From NCBI RefSeq assembly GCF_002735695.1, contig NZ_PDZH01000013.1, positions 1 to 51,526 on the forward strand: a stretch of 51,526 nt of DNA, read 5' to 3'. Below, piece after piece: positions 10,780 to 19,979 of this stretch. The notes beneath the pieces were generated by a model. It searched no databases. It was not told the origin of the DNA and was given only the letters and a program-made list of their open reading frames with translations. The translations under genes were made by a program, and so were the position numbers. Numbering within the stretch: the stretch's first letter is position 1; each line of letters opens with the position of its first letter. This stretch comes from Chitinimonas sp. BJB300 (GTDB taxonomy: Bacteria > Pseudomonadota > Gammaproteobacteria > Burkholderiales > Chitinimonadaceae).

Positions 10780-11220
10780 ATGAGCAAAGCAAGCGATCTC
10801 AAAGATGCCGGCCTGAAGGCCACTGGCCCCCGGCTGAAAATTCTCAACCTGTTTGAAACCAGCGACCAACGTCACCTGACGGCGGAAGATGTCTACCGTA
10901 TGTTGCTTGATGAGCAAGACGATGTGGGCCTCGCTACGGTTTATCGGGTCTTGACCCAATTCGAACAGGCCGGCCTTTTGGTGCGGCACCACTTCGAATC
11001 AGGCAAGGCGGTTTTCGAATTGAACCAAGGGGGTCATCATGACCACTTGGTTTGTGTGAAGTGTGGCAAAGTCGATGAGTTCTTCGACGCTGAGATTGAA
11101 AAGCGTCAGGACACCATCGCCAAGAAACACAATTTCATGATCCAGGATCATGCAATGTACTTGTATGGAATTTGTGAAGACTGCCAGACCCGCCTCGCGG
11201 GCAAACTGAAAACGCAATGA
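10780..11220 (+). CDS. fur: Ferric uptake regulator Fur
   Basis: 146 residues from the ATG at 10780, which gives the normal N-terminus [20 protein letters not shown]; the frame stays open to 10726. A winged-helix domain (about 10-80) contains [19 protein letters not shown]. The dimerisation domain has the HHDH metal site (86-89) and two CxxC pairs (Cys92/Cys95 and Cys132/Cys135). It is an iron-dependent repressor. The TGA overlaps the ATG of aat by 4 bp. The imelysin operon starting at 14863, about 3.6 kb downstream, has a Fur-box-like site and is a likely target. Confidence 0.96.
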   Translation: MSKASDLKDAGLKATGPRLKILNLFETSDQRHLTAEDVYRMLLDEQDDVGLATVYRVLTQFEQAGLLVRHHFESGKAVFELNQGGHHDHLVCVKCGKVDEFFDAEIEKRQDTIAKKHNFMIQDHAMYLYGICEDCQTRLAGKLKTQ

Positions 11221-11924
11221 TCCCTTGGCTGGGCCGGGAGTTGGCCTTCCCCCCTTTGCAGTCCGCCTTGGTTGAGCCCAATGGCTTGCTGGCTGTCGGC
11301 GGTGATCTCAGTCCAGAACGACTTCTCCTGGCCTACGGCCAAGGCATTTTCCCCTGGTATTCGGCCGGAGAACCCATTCTGTGGTGGAGCCCGGACCCTC
11401 GCATGGTGCTTGTGCCAAGTGAGCTGCATATTCCCCGCTCGCTGGCCAAAACCCTACGCCACAAATCTTACGAAATACGCTTTGATACTGCCTTTCGGCG
11501 GGTAATGCAGTGCTGCGCCACCATACAGCGCGCCGACCAGGAGGGCACTTGGGTAAGTCCGGCAATCATTGATGCCTATTGCCAACTACATGACCTGGGG
11601 TGGGCGCATTCGGCCGAGTGCTGGATGGATGGCGAGCTGGCAGGTGGTCTTTACGGCGTGGCCATAGGTAGAATGTTCTATGGCGAATCGATGTTTGCAA
11701 GGCGGCCCGATGCATCCAAAATCGCTTTTGCGCACCTCGTACGCTGGCTTCAGACAGAAGGGTTTGGCTTGATCGATTGCCAGATGCATACGGCACACCT
11801 CAGTCGGTTTGGCGCCCGTGAAATCAACCGGGATGTCTTTTGCAACGAACTGGCTAGACTGAATCAACTACCCGGCATAGCCGGGCCATGGCAATACCCG
11901 ACCACGCGAAAGTGGGAGGAATAA
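11217..11924 (+). CDS. aat: Leucyl/phenylalanyl-tRNA-protein transferase Aat
   Basis: 235 residues. Aat attaches Leu or Phe from aminoacyl-tRNA to proteins with N-terminal Lys or Arg, marking them for ClpS/ClpAP degradation. Family motifs are present in order: [47 protein letters not shown] and [16 protein letters not shown]. The start overlaps the fur stop as ATGA. It is followed after one base by bpt, so both N-degron transferases are made from one transcript with the iron regulator. Confidence 0.95.
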   Translation: MIPWLGRELAFPPLQSALVEPNGLLAVGGDLSPERLLLAYGQGIFPWYSAGEPILWWSPDPRMVLVPSELHIPRSLAKTLRHKSYEIRFDTAFRRVMQCCATIQRADQEGTWVSPAIIDAYCQLHDLGWAHSAECWMDGELAGGLYGVAIGRMFYGESMFARRPDASKIAFAHLVRWLQTEGFGLIDCQMHTAHLSRFGAREINRDVFCNELARLNQLPGIAGPWQYPTTRKWEE

Positions 11925-11925
11925 C

Positions 11926-12666
11926 GTGAGCCATCCCAGCGACAGTCGCCTAATCCGCCTGCAGTTTTATGCGACAGCCCCCTATCAGTGCAGCTATCTG
12001 AATAACCAGATGGCGCGCTCGCAGGTGGCTATTCCCGCTGAGCTGATTGATGCCCATATCTATAGCCAACTGGTGCGCAGTGGTTTCCGCCGTAGTGGCT
12101 TGTTCACCTACCGGCCCTGGTGTGACCAGTGCCGCGCCTGTGTACCGGTACGGCTACGCGCCGATGAATTCCTGCCAGACAGAACCCAGCGCCGCACCTT
12201 GAAACGACACGAAAATCTGAGCGTCGCCATCCTGCCCTTGCTATACCAGGACGACCACTACGCGCTCTACCATCAATACCAAAAACAACGCCATAGCGGC
12301 GGCGGCATGGACGAAGACAGCCGCGAACAATACGAAAACTTCATCCTGAAGAGCCAAGTAGACAGTTTCCTGGCTGAATTTCGTCTGGATGGCCAACTCA
12401 AGATGGTCAGCCTGATTGACCAGCTCAACGATGGGCTGTCCTCGGTCTATACCTTTTTTGACCCCACTGATCTCAATGCCAGCTACGGTACTTACAACAT
12501 TCTCTGGCAGGTAGAACGCACCCAACAGTTGCAACTGCCGCATGTCTACCTCGGGTATTGGATAAGCGAATGCCGCAAGATGGCTTATAAGACACGCTTC
12601 AATCCCATAGAAGGTCTGATTGACGGGGTTTGGCGGCTGCTTTCTCCATATGAAGAAACTGCCTAA
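11926..12666 (+). CDS. bpt: Aspartate/glutamate leucyltransferase Bpt
   Basis: 246 residues. It transfers Leu to proteins with N-terminal Asp or Glu, the bacterial counterpart of eukaryotic ATE1. Conserved blocks: YQCSYL near the N-terminus, [33 protein letters not shown], and [22 protein letters not shown]. The GTG start has a strong GGGAGGA Shine-Dalgarno six bases upstream. It is the last gene of the fur-aat-bpt group. A weak hairpin (GTTGCC/GGCAAC) and then a family-A mobile element follow. Confidence 0.95.
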   Translation: MSHPSDSRLIRLQFYATAPYQCSYLNNQMARSQVAIPAELIDAHIYSQLVRSGFRRSGLFTYRPWCDQCRACVPVRLRADEFLPDRTQRRTLKRHENLSVAILPLLYQDDHYALYHQYQKQRHSGGGMDEDSREQYENFILKSQVDSFLAEFRLDGQLKMVSLIDQLNDGLSSVYTFFDPTDLNASYGTYNILWQVERTQQLQLPHVYLGYWISECRKMAYKTRFNPIEGLIDGVWRLLSPYEETA

Positions 12667-12700
12667 AGCCTGTTGCCAGGCTGTAGCGGGCAACCTCTTA

Positions 12701-12840
12701 GAACGTGTCTAAAGTCTCGCGAGCTAAGGCAAGATAAGGCGAAAACAGCCGAGGAAGCAGAGTTTACAAGTTGTAAATGAGCATTCCGAGGATGTTTTCA
12801 ACGCCATATTGCCGACGCGCAGCAGACTTTAGACAGGTTC
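12701..12840 (+). mobile_element. Family-A MITE, complete copy 1
   Basis: A 140-bp element with inverted ends GAACGTGTCTAAAGTC and GACTTTAGACAGGTTC, flanked by the direct repeat TTA at 12698-12700 and 12841-12843. It contains no ORF of a useful length. Its sequence is nearly identical to the copies at 20083-20222 and 41520-41659. The left end differs from the right by GAACG versus GAACC. It sits between bpt and the chemoreceptor gene, whose stop codon lies 8 bp beyond the element. Confidence 0.88.
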
Positions 12841-12847
12841 TTAGCAC

Positions 12848-14500
12848 TCAGGTATGGCTTGCTGATGGTACCCCCACACGAAAATGCCCCACATGCTGCC
12901 GTAATTCACTGACTACTTGGCGTAACTGTTCGACACCATCATCAATGGCACGCATATCAATCGCTGCAGCCTGAATGTGTTGGCCAATTTCAACCATGCT
13001 TGATGTGGTGTCTTCTACCGACGCGACCTGGCTGCGGGTAGCATCGGCTATATCGGTCGCCAATTCACGCATGGTGCCGGTGTCGCGCAGGATAGCTTCT
13101 TGCCCACCCATGGCCTCTCCCAAATCAACCACGCCTTGGCCTACACCCTCGCTCACCTCACGCATTGCCGCAGCTGCAGAGCGGGTGGCAGATTCGATCT
13201 GCTGCGTCATCTGGCTGATATCCGCCGTAGATGTAGCTGTTCTTTCCGCGAGCTTACGCACCTCATCCGCCACGACAGCAAAGCCACGGCCGCTCTCACC
13301 GGCCCGGGCAGCTTCTATTGCTGCATTAAGTGCCAGCAAATTGGTCTGCTCGGCAATTTCCTTGATGACAGATGCCACCTGCCCTATCTGATTTGCAGCT
13401 TGGCTAAGTGCATCGATCATTGAGGAGGATTGCGCACTTGCTCGGGTTAACTGTTCACTGGCAGCTTGAGAACGTGCAATGCTTTGATGCGCTTGTTTAG
13501 CGGTGGTAGCCGCATCATTTGCGCGGTCTACGGTACGCTGGATGCTGGCACTCACCTGCTGCACCGCTACCGATAGCTCTTCTGCCGCTTTGCCGATTCG
13601 TGACGCCTGAACGCTGGCTTCCTCGGTCTGTACGCAGGTGTCCGCCGCCCGGTCTTTCAACTCAGCGGAAACATCGTCCACGCTATGCACTGCACGTTGG
13701 ATAAGTTCAATAGTACGGGCTTGCTCCTCAATCAGACGATTCACCGATCTGGCTGTATCGCCGATTTCGTTACGGCCCAGGTCGGGTAGTCGAAGCGTAA
13801 GGTCGCCTTCGATGCGGAGCAGAAAACCCCTGATCATTTCCAGCGGGCCGGTGATACCACCGACAATCCACCAGATAGCGACGAACAGGATAATCGCACC
13901 CACTACAATTACCCCGACGCTGATTTGCTGCACCTGGGCAATCATCTCAGCCTGCTCTTTGTGGCGGGCTTGCGAAGTTGTCTCAATCAGCTTGCTGAAA
14001 TTCTCCATACTATCTTCGAGCTTGGAAAAGCTGCTCGAAAATGCCTGGAAAGCTGCATCGGCCTCCGGCGCGTGTTGTTCAAACTTATCCAGCGCAACCT
14101 GAGCCTGAGTAGCGTAGCTGGCCAAATTGGGCTTCAGCGCATCCAACGCAGCACGCTCTGCACTGGGCAGAAAATCCATCTTGTCGTTCTTATCGACAAG
14201 ATCCCGAAAATTTCCCAGATGCTCGGCCAGATCAGTACGCACCTCGTCAATCGCCTCCTTTTTAGGTGCCGGCTGCTGCGCCATCAGCCAAAACATATGC
14301 AGTACATCCGACCGGATAGCGTCATGCATCATGTCCGCTTCGGTCTGGTTTCGTAGCAGGCTGACCATCTGATCCGACCGCATTATCGCATCGGTCAAAT
14401 TCCGACTACTGAAGTAACCAACACCGCCAACCACTAGCATAACTGTCATCGCAATAGCACCTAATAAAAGGAGCCGATACTTGATCGTTATATGTTCCAT
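12848..14500 (-). CDS. Methyl-accepting chemotaxis protein
   Basis: 550 residues from the ATG at 14500, which has an excellent GGAGGAGAAGG Shine-Dalgarno; the frame stays open to 14632. It has an N-terminal membrane segment (about 10-30), a periplasmic four-helix-type sensor (about 31-190), a second membrane segment ([20 protein letters not shown]), a HAMP domain and a long signalling coiled coil. The hairpin tip [21 protein letters not shown] is the universal CheA/CheW contact, so it couples to a flagellar chemotaxis array. No ligand is evident. There is no C-terminal CheR-binding pentapeptide (it ends in SASHT). Confidence 0.94.
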   Translation of the reverse strand: MEHITIKYRLLLLGAIAMTVMLVVGGVGYFSSRNLTDAIMRSDQMVSLLRNQTEADMMHDAIRSDVLHMFWLMAQQPAPKKEAIDEVRTDLAEHLGNFRDLVDKNDKMDFLPSAERAALDALKPNLASYATQAQVALDKFEQHAPEADAAFQAFSSSFSKLEDSMENFSKLIETTSQARHKEQAEMIAQVQQISVGVIVVGAIILFVAIWWIVGGITGPLEMIRGFLLRIEGDLTLRLPDLGRNEIGDTARSVNRLIEEQARTIELIQRAVHSVDDVSAELKDRAADTCVQTEEASVQASRIGKAAEELSVAVQQVSASIQRTVDRANDAATTAKQAHQSIARSQAASEQLTRASAQSSSMIDALSQAANQIGQVASVIKEIAEQTNLLALNAAIEAARAGESGRGFAVVADEVRKLAERTATSTADISQMTQQIESATRSAAAAMREVSEGVGQGVVDLGEAMGGQEAILRDTGTMRELATDIADATRSQVASVEDTTSSMVEIGQHIQAAAIDMRAIDDGVEQLRQVVSELRQHVGHFRVGVPSASHT

Positions 14501-14795
14501 TGCCTTCTCCTCCAGCTCAATCCATAAGCGACGCATGCTTCTATGAGCAACGCTGTCATTTCCCATCACAACGCCATGACTCCGGGAAAGGTGATTCCAC
14601 AGTAGTAAATTTATAGGCAATTGAACTGACACCTTCTTGCCTGAGATTACTTCGACGGGCCCCTTTTCGATGCTGATACCTGTTTTGTGGGCGCGGCCGT
14701 GAGCGCATTCCGACGGTCAAAGCTATCGGAAGCCATCCGTCGGTAAATCTTTATACTGCCTACATATCAGCCTCATCCCATAATGTTTTCCAATT
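14501..14795. other. Intergenic region upstream of the chemoreceptor and imelysin genes
   Basis: About 360 bp separate the chemoreceptor start from the imelysin start. Apart from the Shine-Dalgarno sites and the Fur-box-like site at 14796-14810, I see no ORF, repeat or RNA gene. It must hold both divergent promoters, but I could not pick out a convincing sigma-28 site for the chemoreceptor. Confidence 0.4.
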
Positions 14796-14810
14796 TGATA
14801 ATTATTCGCA
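14796..14810 (+). promoter_or_regulatory. Probable Fur box of the imelysin operon
   Basis: TGATAATTATTCGCA reads as a 7-1-7 Fur site: a perfect left half TGATAAT and a right half ATTCGCA that keeps most of ATTATCA. It lies about 50 bp before the imelysin start in an AT-rich stretch. Imelysin/di-haem oxidoreductase operons are iron-repressed in other proteobacteria, which supports the call. Confidence 0.65.
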
Positions 14811-14862
14811 TTCTAAGTTAGCATTTCACGCCAATTAGTAGCACTTATCATGGAACCCCTTG

Positions 14863-16005
14863 ATGACCGCCTTTCGCCTGACTTTGATCGCCGCACTTCT
14901 AGCCGGCAGCGTGGTTGCACGCGCAGACACCACACCGCAAGCGGTCGCTGAGCATTACGCCACGGTGGTCCATGCCAGCTATGCCGATGCGCTGGGTGCT
15001 ACCCGCACCTTGCAAACGGCGATTGATGCCCTGATTGCCAGCCCAAGTGATGAAACCCTCGCCAAAGCGCGGGAAAGCTGGCTGGCTGCACGTGAATGGT
15101 ATGGCCAGACTGAAGCTTTCCGCTTTTACAGCGGGCCGATTGATAGCGAAGAAGGCCCGGAAGGGCGTATCAACGCGTGGCCGATGGATGAAGCCTATGT
15201 CGATTATGTGAAGGGCAAAACGCGGGCCGGCATCATCAATAACCCCAAGGCCAAACTTAGTCGTGAGGCACTGGTAAGCCTGAATGAAAAAGGTGGCGAA
15301 GAGAACGTCAGTACCGGCTGGCATGCGATCGAATTCCTGCTGTGGGGCCAAGACTTGAGTAAAACCGGTCCTGGCGCCCGCCCTGTCAGCGACTTCATCG
15401 ATGGCAAAGGCCAGAATGCAGACCGTCGTCGCACCTATCTGAAGATTGTTACCGACCTGCTAGTCGACGACTTGAACAACCTCACCCAAGCGTGGGCCCC
15501 CGACGCCAAGAACTACCGTGCCGACTTCGTGGCCGACAAAGAAGCCATGCAAAAGATCCTCACCGGTCTGGGGGTTCTGTCGCGTGGCGAGTTGGCTGGT
15601 GAACGTATGGAAGTCGCACTCGCTTCCAAGTCACAGGAAGACGAACACAGCTGCTTCTCGGACAATACCCACCGCGACGTGGTAGCCAATGCCAAGGGTA
15701 TCCAGAATATTTGGGAAGGCAGTTATACCCGTGCGGATGGCAGTGTCCTAAAGGGCGCTTCCTTGCGTGAACTCATTGCGGGCAAAGATGCCAAGCTCGC
15801 GGAGAAAACCAGCGCCGATATCGCCAATTCAGTCAAGCTGGCCCAGGAAATACAATCACCCTTTGATCAGGAAATCGTCGGCAAAGACAGCGCGCCGGGC
15901 CGCAAGCGGGTACGCGCCGTAGTCGACTCGCTGAAGAAACAGGCTTCTGACTTGGTGAATACCGCCAAGGTACTGGGTATCAAGAACTTGAACACCAAGG
16001 CCTGA
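14863..16005 (+). CDS. Imelysin-family periplasmic iron-uptake protein
   Basis: 380 residues from the ATG at 14863 (a TTG directly precedes it). Signal peptide about 1-21 (ARA-DTT). It is an all-helical imelysin/ICMP-type protein with the family motif GxHxxE as Gly152-His154-Glu157 in GWHAIEFLLWG. The family is linked to iron acquisition and was once described as peptidase M75; peptidase activity is doubtful. First gene of an apparent four-gene iron operon, with a Fur-box-like site upstream and an intergenic terminator-like hairpin downstream that may reduce expression of the later genes. Confidence 0.92.
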   Translation: MTAFRLTLIAALLAGSVVARADTTPQAVAEHYATVVHASYADALGATRTLQTAIDALIASPSDETLAKARESWLAAREWYGQTEAFRFYSGPIDSEEGPEGRINAWPMDEAYVDYVKGKTRAGIINNPKAKLSREALVSLNEKGGEENVSTGWHAIEFLLWGQDLSKTGPGARPVSDFIDGKGQNADRRRTYLKIVTDLLVDDLNNLTQAWAPDAKNYRADFVADKEAMQKILTGLGVLSRGELAGERMEVALASKSQEDEHSCFSDNTHRDVVANAKGIQNIWEGSYTRADGSVLKGASLRELIAGKDAKLAEKTSADIANSVKLAQEIQSPFDQEIVGKDSAPGRKRVRAVVDSLKKQASDLVNTAKVLGIKNLNTKA

Positions 16006-16036
16006 TAACCGGTTTACCGTCCTACCGTATCACCCG

Positions 16037-16076
16037 GGGCATGGCTATAGCAGCCATGCCCTGTTTTGCTTTTTTG
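16037..16076 (+). terminator. Intra-operon terminator/attenuator
   Basis: Stem GGGCATGGCT (16037-16046) with AGCCATGCCC (16052-16061), perfect over 10 bp, followed by TGTTTTGCTTTTTTG. It lies between the first imelysin gene and the di-haem oxidoreductase gene. It probably lets part of the transcripts through, making the first protein in excess. Confidence 0.78.
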
Positions 16077-16091
16077 TTGTGAAACGACCGC

Positions 16092-17486
16092 ATGAAAATT
16101 TTGCTTCCCTTAGTACTTGTCACCGCCGCAACAGCAGCCAGTGTTGTGCTGGTCCCCCCTTATGAGGCAAGCGAACGCCTGCCCGGTGGCCAGACCACGA
16201 TATTCGACCAGGGCCAGAATGCTTTTTCATTGCCCTTGGCCAATCTGACCGACCGCCAGCGCACTGACTTCGTGATCGGCAACTCCTTCTTCAAGAAGAA
16301 CTGGGTGGAAGCACCCGCCTCCACCACAGCCCGTGACGGACTTGGCCCACATTTCATCGCCCGATCTTGTGGGGCCTGCCACACGCAAGACGGTCGCGGT
16401 GCACCGCCCAGTTTTGAGAATAACCTACAGGGCGAGCAACCGATGGCGCTGCTGTTCCGGCTTTCAGTGCCAGGCCAGGATGCGCACGGCGGCCCTAAGC
16501 CAGAACCCGTTTATGGTGGCCAGTTCAATAACGATGCGGTTAGCGATGTAAAGCCAGAAGGCCAGGTCGCTATCCACTACACCGAAGTCACTAACCAGTT
16601 TGCCGATGGCGAACCGTATACCTTGCTCAAACCCACCTATCAGTTTACCGACCTGGGCTATGGACCCATGCGCCCGGATACCATGGTTTCGCCACGCATT
16701 GCGCCGCAAATGATTGGCCTGGGGCTGCTGGAAGCCATCAAACCTGCCGACATTCTGGCCAATGCGAAAGCACAGGCGGCAGCGGGAGGTACGATCAAAG
16801 GCCGGCCCAACTATGTTTGGGATGCCTACGCCCGACAAAAACTGATTGGCCGCTATGGCTGGAAGGCCAATACCGCCAGCGTGGCACACCAAAGCGCTGG
16901 TGCGTTCATTGGCGATATCGGGATTACATCGAAGCGTAATCCGCACGAGGAATGCACTGCAGCGCAAACTGATTGCCTGAAAGCTCCTAGTGGTGGCAAA
17001 CCTGAAATCAGTGAAGACCTCCTCAACAAAGTGATCTTCTATAGCCGGACCCTCGCAGTCCCTGCTGCACGGGATCAGAGCACCGCATCGGTCCAGCGGG
17101 GTCGCACTGTATTTTACGAGGCGCAATGCGCCACCTGCCATGTGCCCAAATATGTAACCGGCAACTTCAAATCCTTACCCCAGCTTGGCGGCCAGACAAT
17201 CTACCCCTATACCGACCTGCTATTGCACGATATGGGCGAAGGTCTCTCCGATGGACGTCCAGACTTTGCAGCAGGAGGCCGCGACTGGAAAACGCCTGCG
17301 CTATGGGGCCTTGGCTTGGTAAAGGCGGTCAACAGACACACTCGCTACCTGCACGACGGCCGCGCACGGAACCTGATGGAAGCGATCCTGTGGCATGGCG
17401 GCGAAGCGGAAGGCGCCCAGCAATACGTACTGAAGCTGTCCAAAGAGGACAGAGAGAATCTTGTCGCATTCCTTCAGACGCTATAA
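16092..17486 (+). CDS. Di-haem oxidoreductase, DUF1111 family (cytochrome c)
   Basis: 464 residues, exported via an N-terminal hydrophobic segment. It carries two haem c attachment sites: Cys93-x-x-Cys96-His97 (SCGACH) and Cys346-x-x-Cys349-His350 (QCATCH). The C-terminal signature LHDMGEGLSDGRPDF and WKTPALWGLGL is typical of the family often annotated as thiol oxidoreductase or putative peroxidase. It lies in the conserved position between two imelysin genes. A periplasmic electron-transfer step in iron handling is the likely role, but the substrate is unproven. Confidence 0.92.
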   Translation: MKILLPLVLVTAATAASVVLVPPYEASERLPGGQTTIFDQGQNAFSLPLANLTDRQRTDFVIGNSFFKKNWVEAPASTTARDGLGPHFIARSCGACHTQDGRGAPPSFENNLQGEQPMALLFRLSVPGQDAHGGPKPEPVYGGQFNNDAVSDVKPEGQVAIHYTEVTNQFADGEPYTLLKPTYQFTDLGYGPMRPDTMVSPRIAPQMIGLGLLEAIKPADILANAKAQAAAGGTIKGRPNYVWDAYARQKLIGRYGWKANTASVAHQSAGAFIGDIGITSKRNPHEECTAAQTDCLKAPSGGKPEISEDLLNKVIFYSRTLAVPAARDQSTASVQRGRTVFYEAQCATCHVPKYVTGNFKSLPQLGGQTIYPYTDLLLHDMGEGLSDGRPDFAAGGRDWKTPALWGLGLVKAVNRHTRYLHDGRARNLMEAILWHGGEAEGAQQYVLKLSKEDRENLVAFLQTL

Positions 17487-17680
17487 ACCCAATACAGGCC
17501 GGTTTCCTACATCTGTCCGCTACGTTGTTGAACCCACCGCGCAATCAGCACGTCAGCGTCGACCAATGCAACCAATTGTCATATTGTCGGTCTTTACGGC
17601 ACCCTATCTCAGCTCTGCCCCTATTTGGCAGCCCTGTATCAACGAACCGATGAGGTTCGTCAGCAGTAAGGAATTCGCAT

Positions 17681-18820
17681 ATGAAACATCTCACCCTCGC
17701 GTTGACTACCAGCTTTCTGGCCACCGCCTGCGCCACCCAATCGCCGCGTATCGCAGCCGAACCAACAACCTCTGTGGCACAGACAGTCCCCACCGTTGCA
17801 ACTACATCGTCGGCCTTAGTTACCACTACACCTGTCAGCAGCCTTGATGCCGCCGCCACTGTCATGAACTGGCAAACACAACAATTGCCGCGCATTCAGA
17901 CCTTGGCTGACAACAGCGCCAAACTGCGTGATAGCGTAGCGACTCTATGCCAGCGCCTGAAAGCCGACCAACTTGAGCAGGCGCGCAAGGACTGGAAGAG
18001 CACCTATGCCGCCTGGCGTACTGTCGAAGCGCTGCCAATGGGCCCTACGCTGACACGGCGTACTGCGTGGCAGATCGACGTCTGGCCGAGCCGGTCACCC
18101 AAGGTGGAAGAAGCCGTCCGCCTCGTTGAAAAAGACGCGCCGATTGCCGATAGCGTCGGCGCCGCGGCGCAAGGCCTACCCGCCTTGGAGTACCTACTTT
18201 GGGGGGATGACCGCGCCAAAGCGCAGTTGGGCCGGCTGCACTTTCGCCAGCGCTGCCAATACAGCGTTGCCCTTGCCCGCGAAGTGGCGACAGAGAGCGC
18301 AGGACTATTAGCCGACTGGCAGACCTTCGAACGCCAGCAGTACGACACAGAAACCGGACGGCAAGCCTTTGAAGAAGCCGTTAACCTGATTGCGAGCAGT
18401 TTGCAAAATCTACGGGACAAAAAACTAGCCCGCCTTGGCAGCAGCAAGATCATCAAGCAAGCCGCAAGACAAGATTTCGATGCCTGGCGCAGCCACCAGA
18501 CCAAGGCAGGCCTCACCGCAACCCTAGGCACGCTGGAAAGCATTTTCCTGGCCCCAGGCCCAAATAACAGTCCCAGTTTTGTTGACCGGCTGGCCGCAGC
18601 CGACAAACCCCTTCTGGCCCAGCACTTGAGGGATGAGATTCGTATTGCGCGCGAAGTGTTGGCCAAGCTGCCCGAAGACATCGCCCAAGCCGGCAGCCGC
18701 AACCCTATAGCGCTGAAGCCCTTCCTGGATTTGATTAAACGCTTGCAAAGTTTGGTGGAGTTACAGGTAGCAGATGCAGTAGGGATCACAATTGGTTTTA
18801 AAGACAGCGACGGCGACTAG
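17681..18820 (+). CDS. Imelysin-like lipoprotein
   Basis: 379 residues. A signal sequence with lipid-acceptor Cys17 (LATAC) predicts a membrane-anchored lipoprotein, followed by a Thr/Ser/Val-rich linker to about residue 60. The imelysin motif appears as GLPALE (Gly165, Pro167, Glu170) in QGLPALEYLLWGDD, so the His of GxHxxE is replaced by Pro. This is a recurrent feature of the second imelysin in such operons, as far as I recall. It has a good AAGGAA Shine-Dalgarno. A 194-bp gap separates it from the di-haem gene. Confidence 0.88.
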   Translation: MKHLTLALTTSFLATACATQSPRIAAEPTTSVAQTVPTVATTSSALVTTTPVSSLDAAATVMNWQTQQLPRIQTLADNSAKLRDSVATLCQRLKADQLEQARKDWKSTYAAWRTVEALPMGPTLTRRTAWQIDVWPSRSPKVEEAVRLVEKDAPIADSVGAAAQGLPALEYLLWGDDRAKAQLGRLHFRQRCQYSVALAREVATESAGLLADWQTFERQQYDTETGRQAFEEAVNLIASSLQNLRDKKLARLGSSKIIKQAARQDFDAWRSHQTKAGLTATLGTLESIFLAPGPNNSPSFVDRLAAADKPLLAQHLRDEIRIAREVLAKLPEDIAQAGSRNPIALKPFLDLIKRLQSLVELQVADAVGITIGFKDSDGD

Positions 18821-18830
18821 CTGTTTCCCT

Positions 18831-18876
18831 GCCGAGCTTGGCGCTGGCAGCACCATGTCAGCGCCCCTTGCTCGGC
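18831..18876 (+). other. Hairpin in the operon between the imelysin-like and DUF1513 genes
   Basis: GCCGAGC (18831-18837) and GGCGCTG (18840-18846) pair with CAGCGCC (18859-18865) and GCTCGGC (18870-18876): two 7-bp stems with a small internal loop. No U-tract follows. It may stabilise or process the mRNA rather than terminate it. Confidence 0.5.
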
Positions 18877-18896
18877 TCAATGCCTAGTCCTACACC

Positions 18897-19958
18897 ATGC
18901 CCCTAAGCCGCCGCCACTTTCTTGCTGCCAGCCTTACTCTAACCACTTGGTCGCTATACGCTGCCAATCCAGCCAAACGTAGTCCAGTCATTCTCTCCGC
19001 TGGTTGGGATGAGGAAGAAACGTGGTGCGCTGGAAATCTATCGCGCCCTTCGGCCAAACTACCCGGCCGCGGCCATGTGCTGATCCCCGACCCCAACCGT
19101 TTTGGCGAAGCCATCGTAGTGGCACGCCGACCCGGTTACTATCTCGCGCGTATCGACTGGCGACGCGGCCGGCTGTTGCAACACTTCGAGCTGGAAGACG
19201 AGCGTAATCTGGTTGGCCACGCAGTATTCAGCCATGACGGCAAGCAACTGATCACTGCTGAAACGGATGAACGCAACGGGGTAGGTCGCCTTGTGGTGCG
19301 TGATGCACGCAACTTCAAACGCCTGGAAGACCGCCCCAGCCATGGTGTGGGCCCGCATGAAATTCTCTGGCTCGATCGCCATACGCTTGCGGTTGCCAAT
19401 GGCGGCATCCTCACCTTGCCGGAAACCGGCCGCTACAAACGCAATATCGGCCGGATGAACCCATCGTTGGTACTGATCGACAGCAGGGATGGTGGATTGC
19501 TGAAGGAATACCGCCTGCCTGATAACAAACTGTCCATTCGCCATCTGGATGTCACCGCAGATGGTACGCTCGGTGCAGCGCTACAGAATGAGGGCAGCAA
19601 TTTGTCGCCCGTGCTGGCCATTCTGCGCGATGGCCAATTTGGTTACGCCGATACGCCACCTGATTTATGCCAAGCCATGCAGGGCTATGCTGCCAGCCTG
19701 GCTGCCTTGGGCGATCGCTTTCTTATGCCCTGCCCGACCGGCAACCTGCTTACCGAGTGGAGCAGCACAGGCCAGCCGACAGCCCAACTTCCCCTGCCAA
19801 GGGTCTTTGGCGCGGCATCACTGGATGGCAATTGGCTGGCCAGCGGCGAAGGGGGGGAAATCTGGCATCTGCAATCCGGTAACTTGAAATTGCAAATGGT
19901 GGAGCGTTATCCACATCATTGGGATAACCATTTGACGGTGATTTCCGGCGCACAATAG
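18897..19958 (+). CDS. DUF1513 periplasmic protein of the imelysin operon
   Basis: 353 residues. The N-terminus SRRHFLAASLTL is a twin-arginine-like signal, so folding before export is possible. The rest is beta-rich with repeated short strands, consistent with a beta-propeller: HVLIPDPNR, AVFSHDGKQLITAETD, VGPHEILWLDRHTLAVANGG, SIRHLDVTADGTL. DUF1513 proteins travel with imelysins and DUF1111 cytochromes in Fur-controlled operons, and no molecular function is established. It is the last gene of the operon. Confidence 0.86.
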   Translation: MPLSRRHFLAASLTLTTWSLYAANPAKRSPVILSAGWDEEETWCAGNLSRPSAKLPGRGHVLIPDPNRFGEAIVVARRPGYYLARIDWRRGRLLQHFELEDERNLVGHAVFSHDGKQLITAETDERNGVGRLVVRDARNFKRLEDRPSHGVGPHEILWLDRHTLAVANGGILTLPETGRYKRNIGRMNPSLVLIDSRDGGLLKEYRLPDNKLSIRHLDVTADGTLGAALQNEGSNLSPVLAILRDGQFGYADTPPDLCQAMQGYAASLAALGDRFLMPCPTGNLLTEWSSTGQPTAQLPLPRVFGAASLDGNWLASGEGGEIWHLQSGNLKLQMVERYPHHWDNHLTVISGAQ

Positions 19959-19979
19959 TGGGGCTACACACCTTCTGCC

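Noticed and set aside
12701-12840. Integron attC site
   Set aside because: The length and inverted ends fit loosely, but the copies have 3-bp target duplications, lie outside cassette arrays and interrupt a gene.
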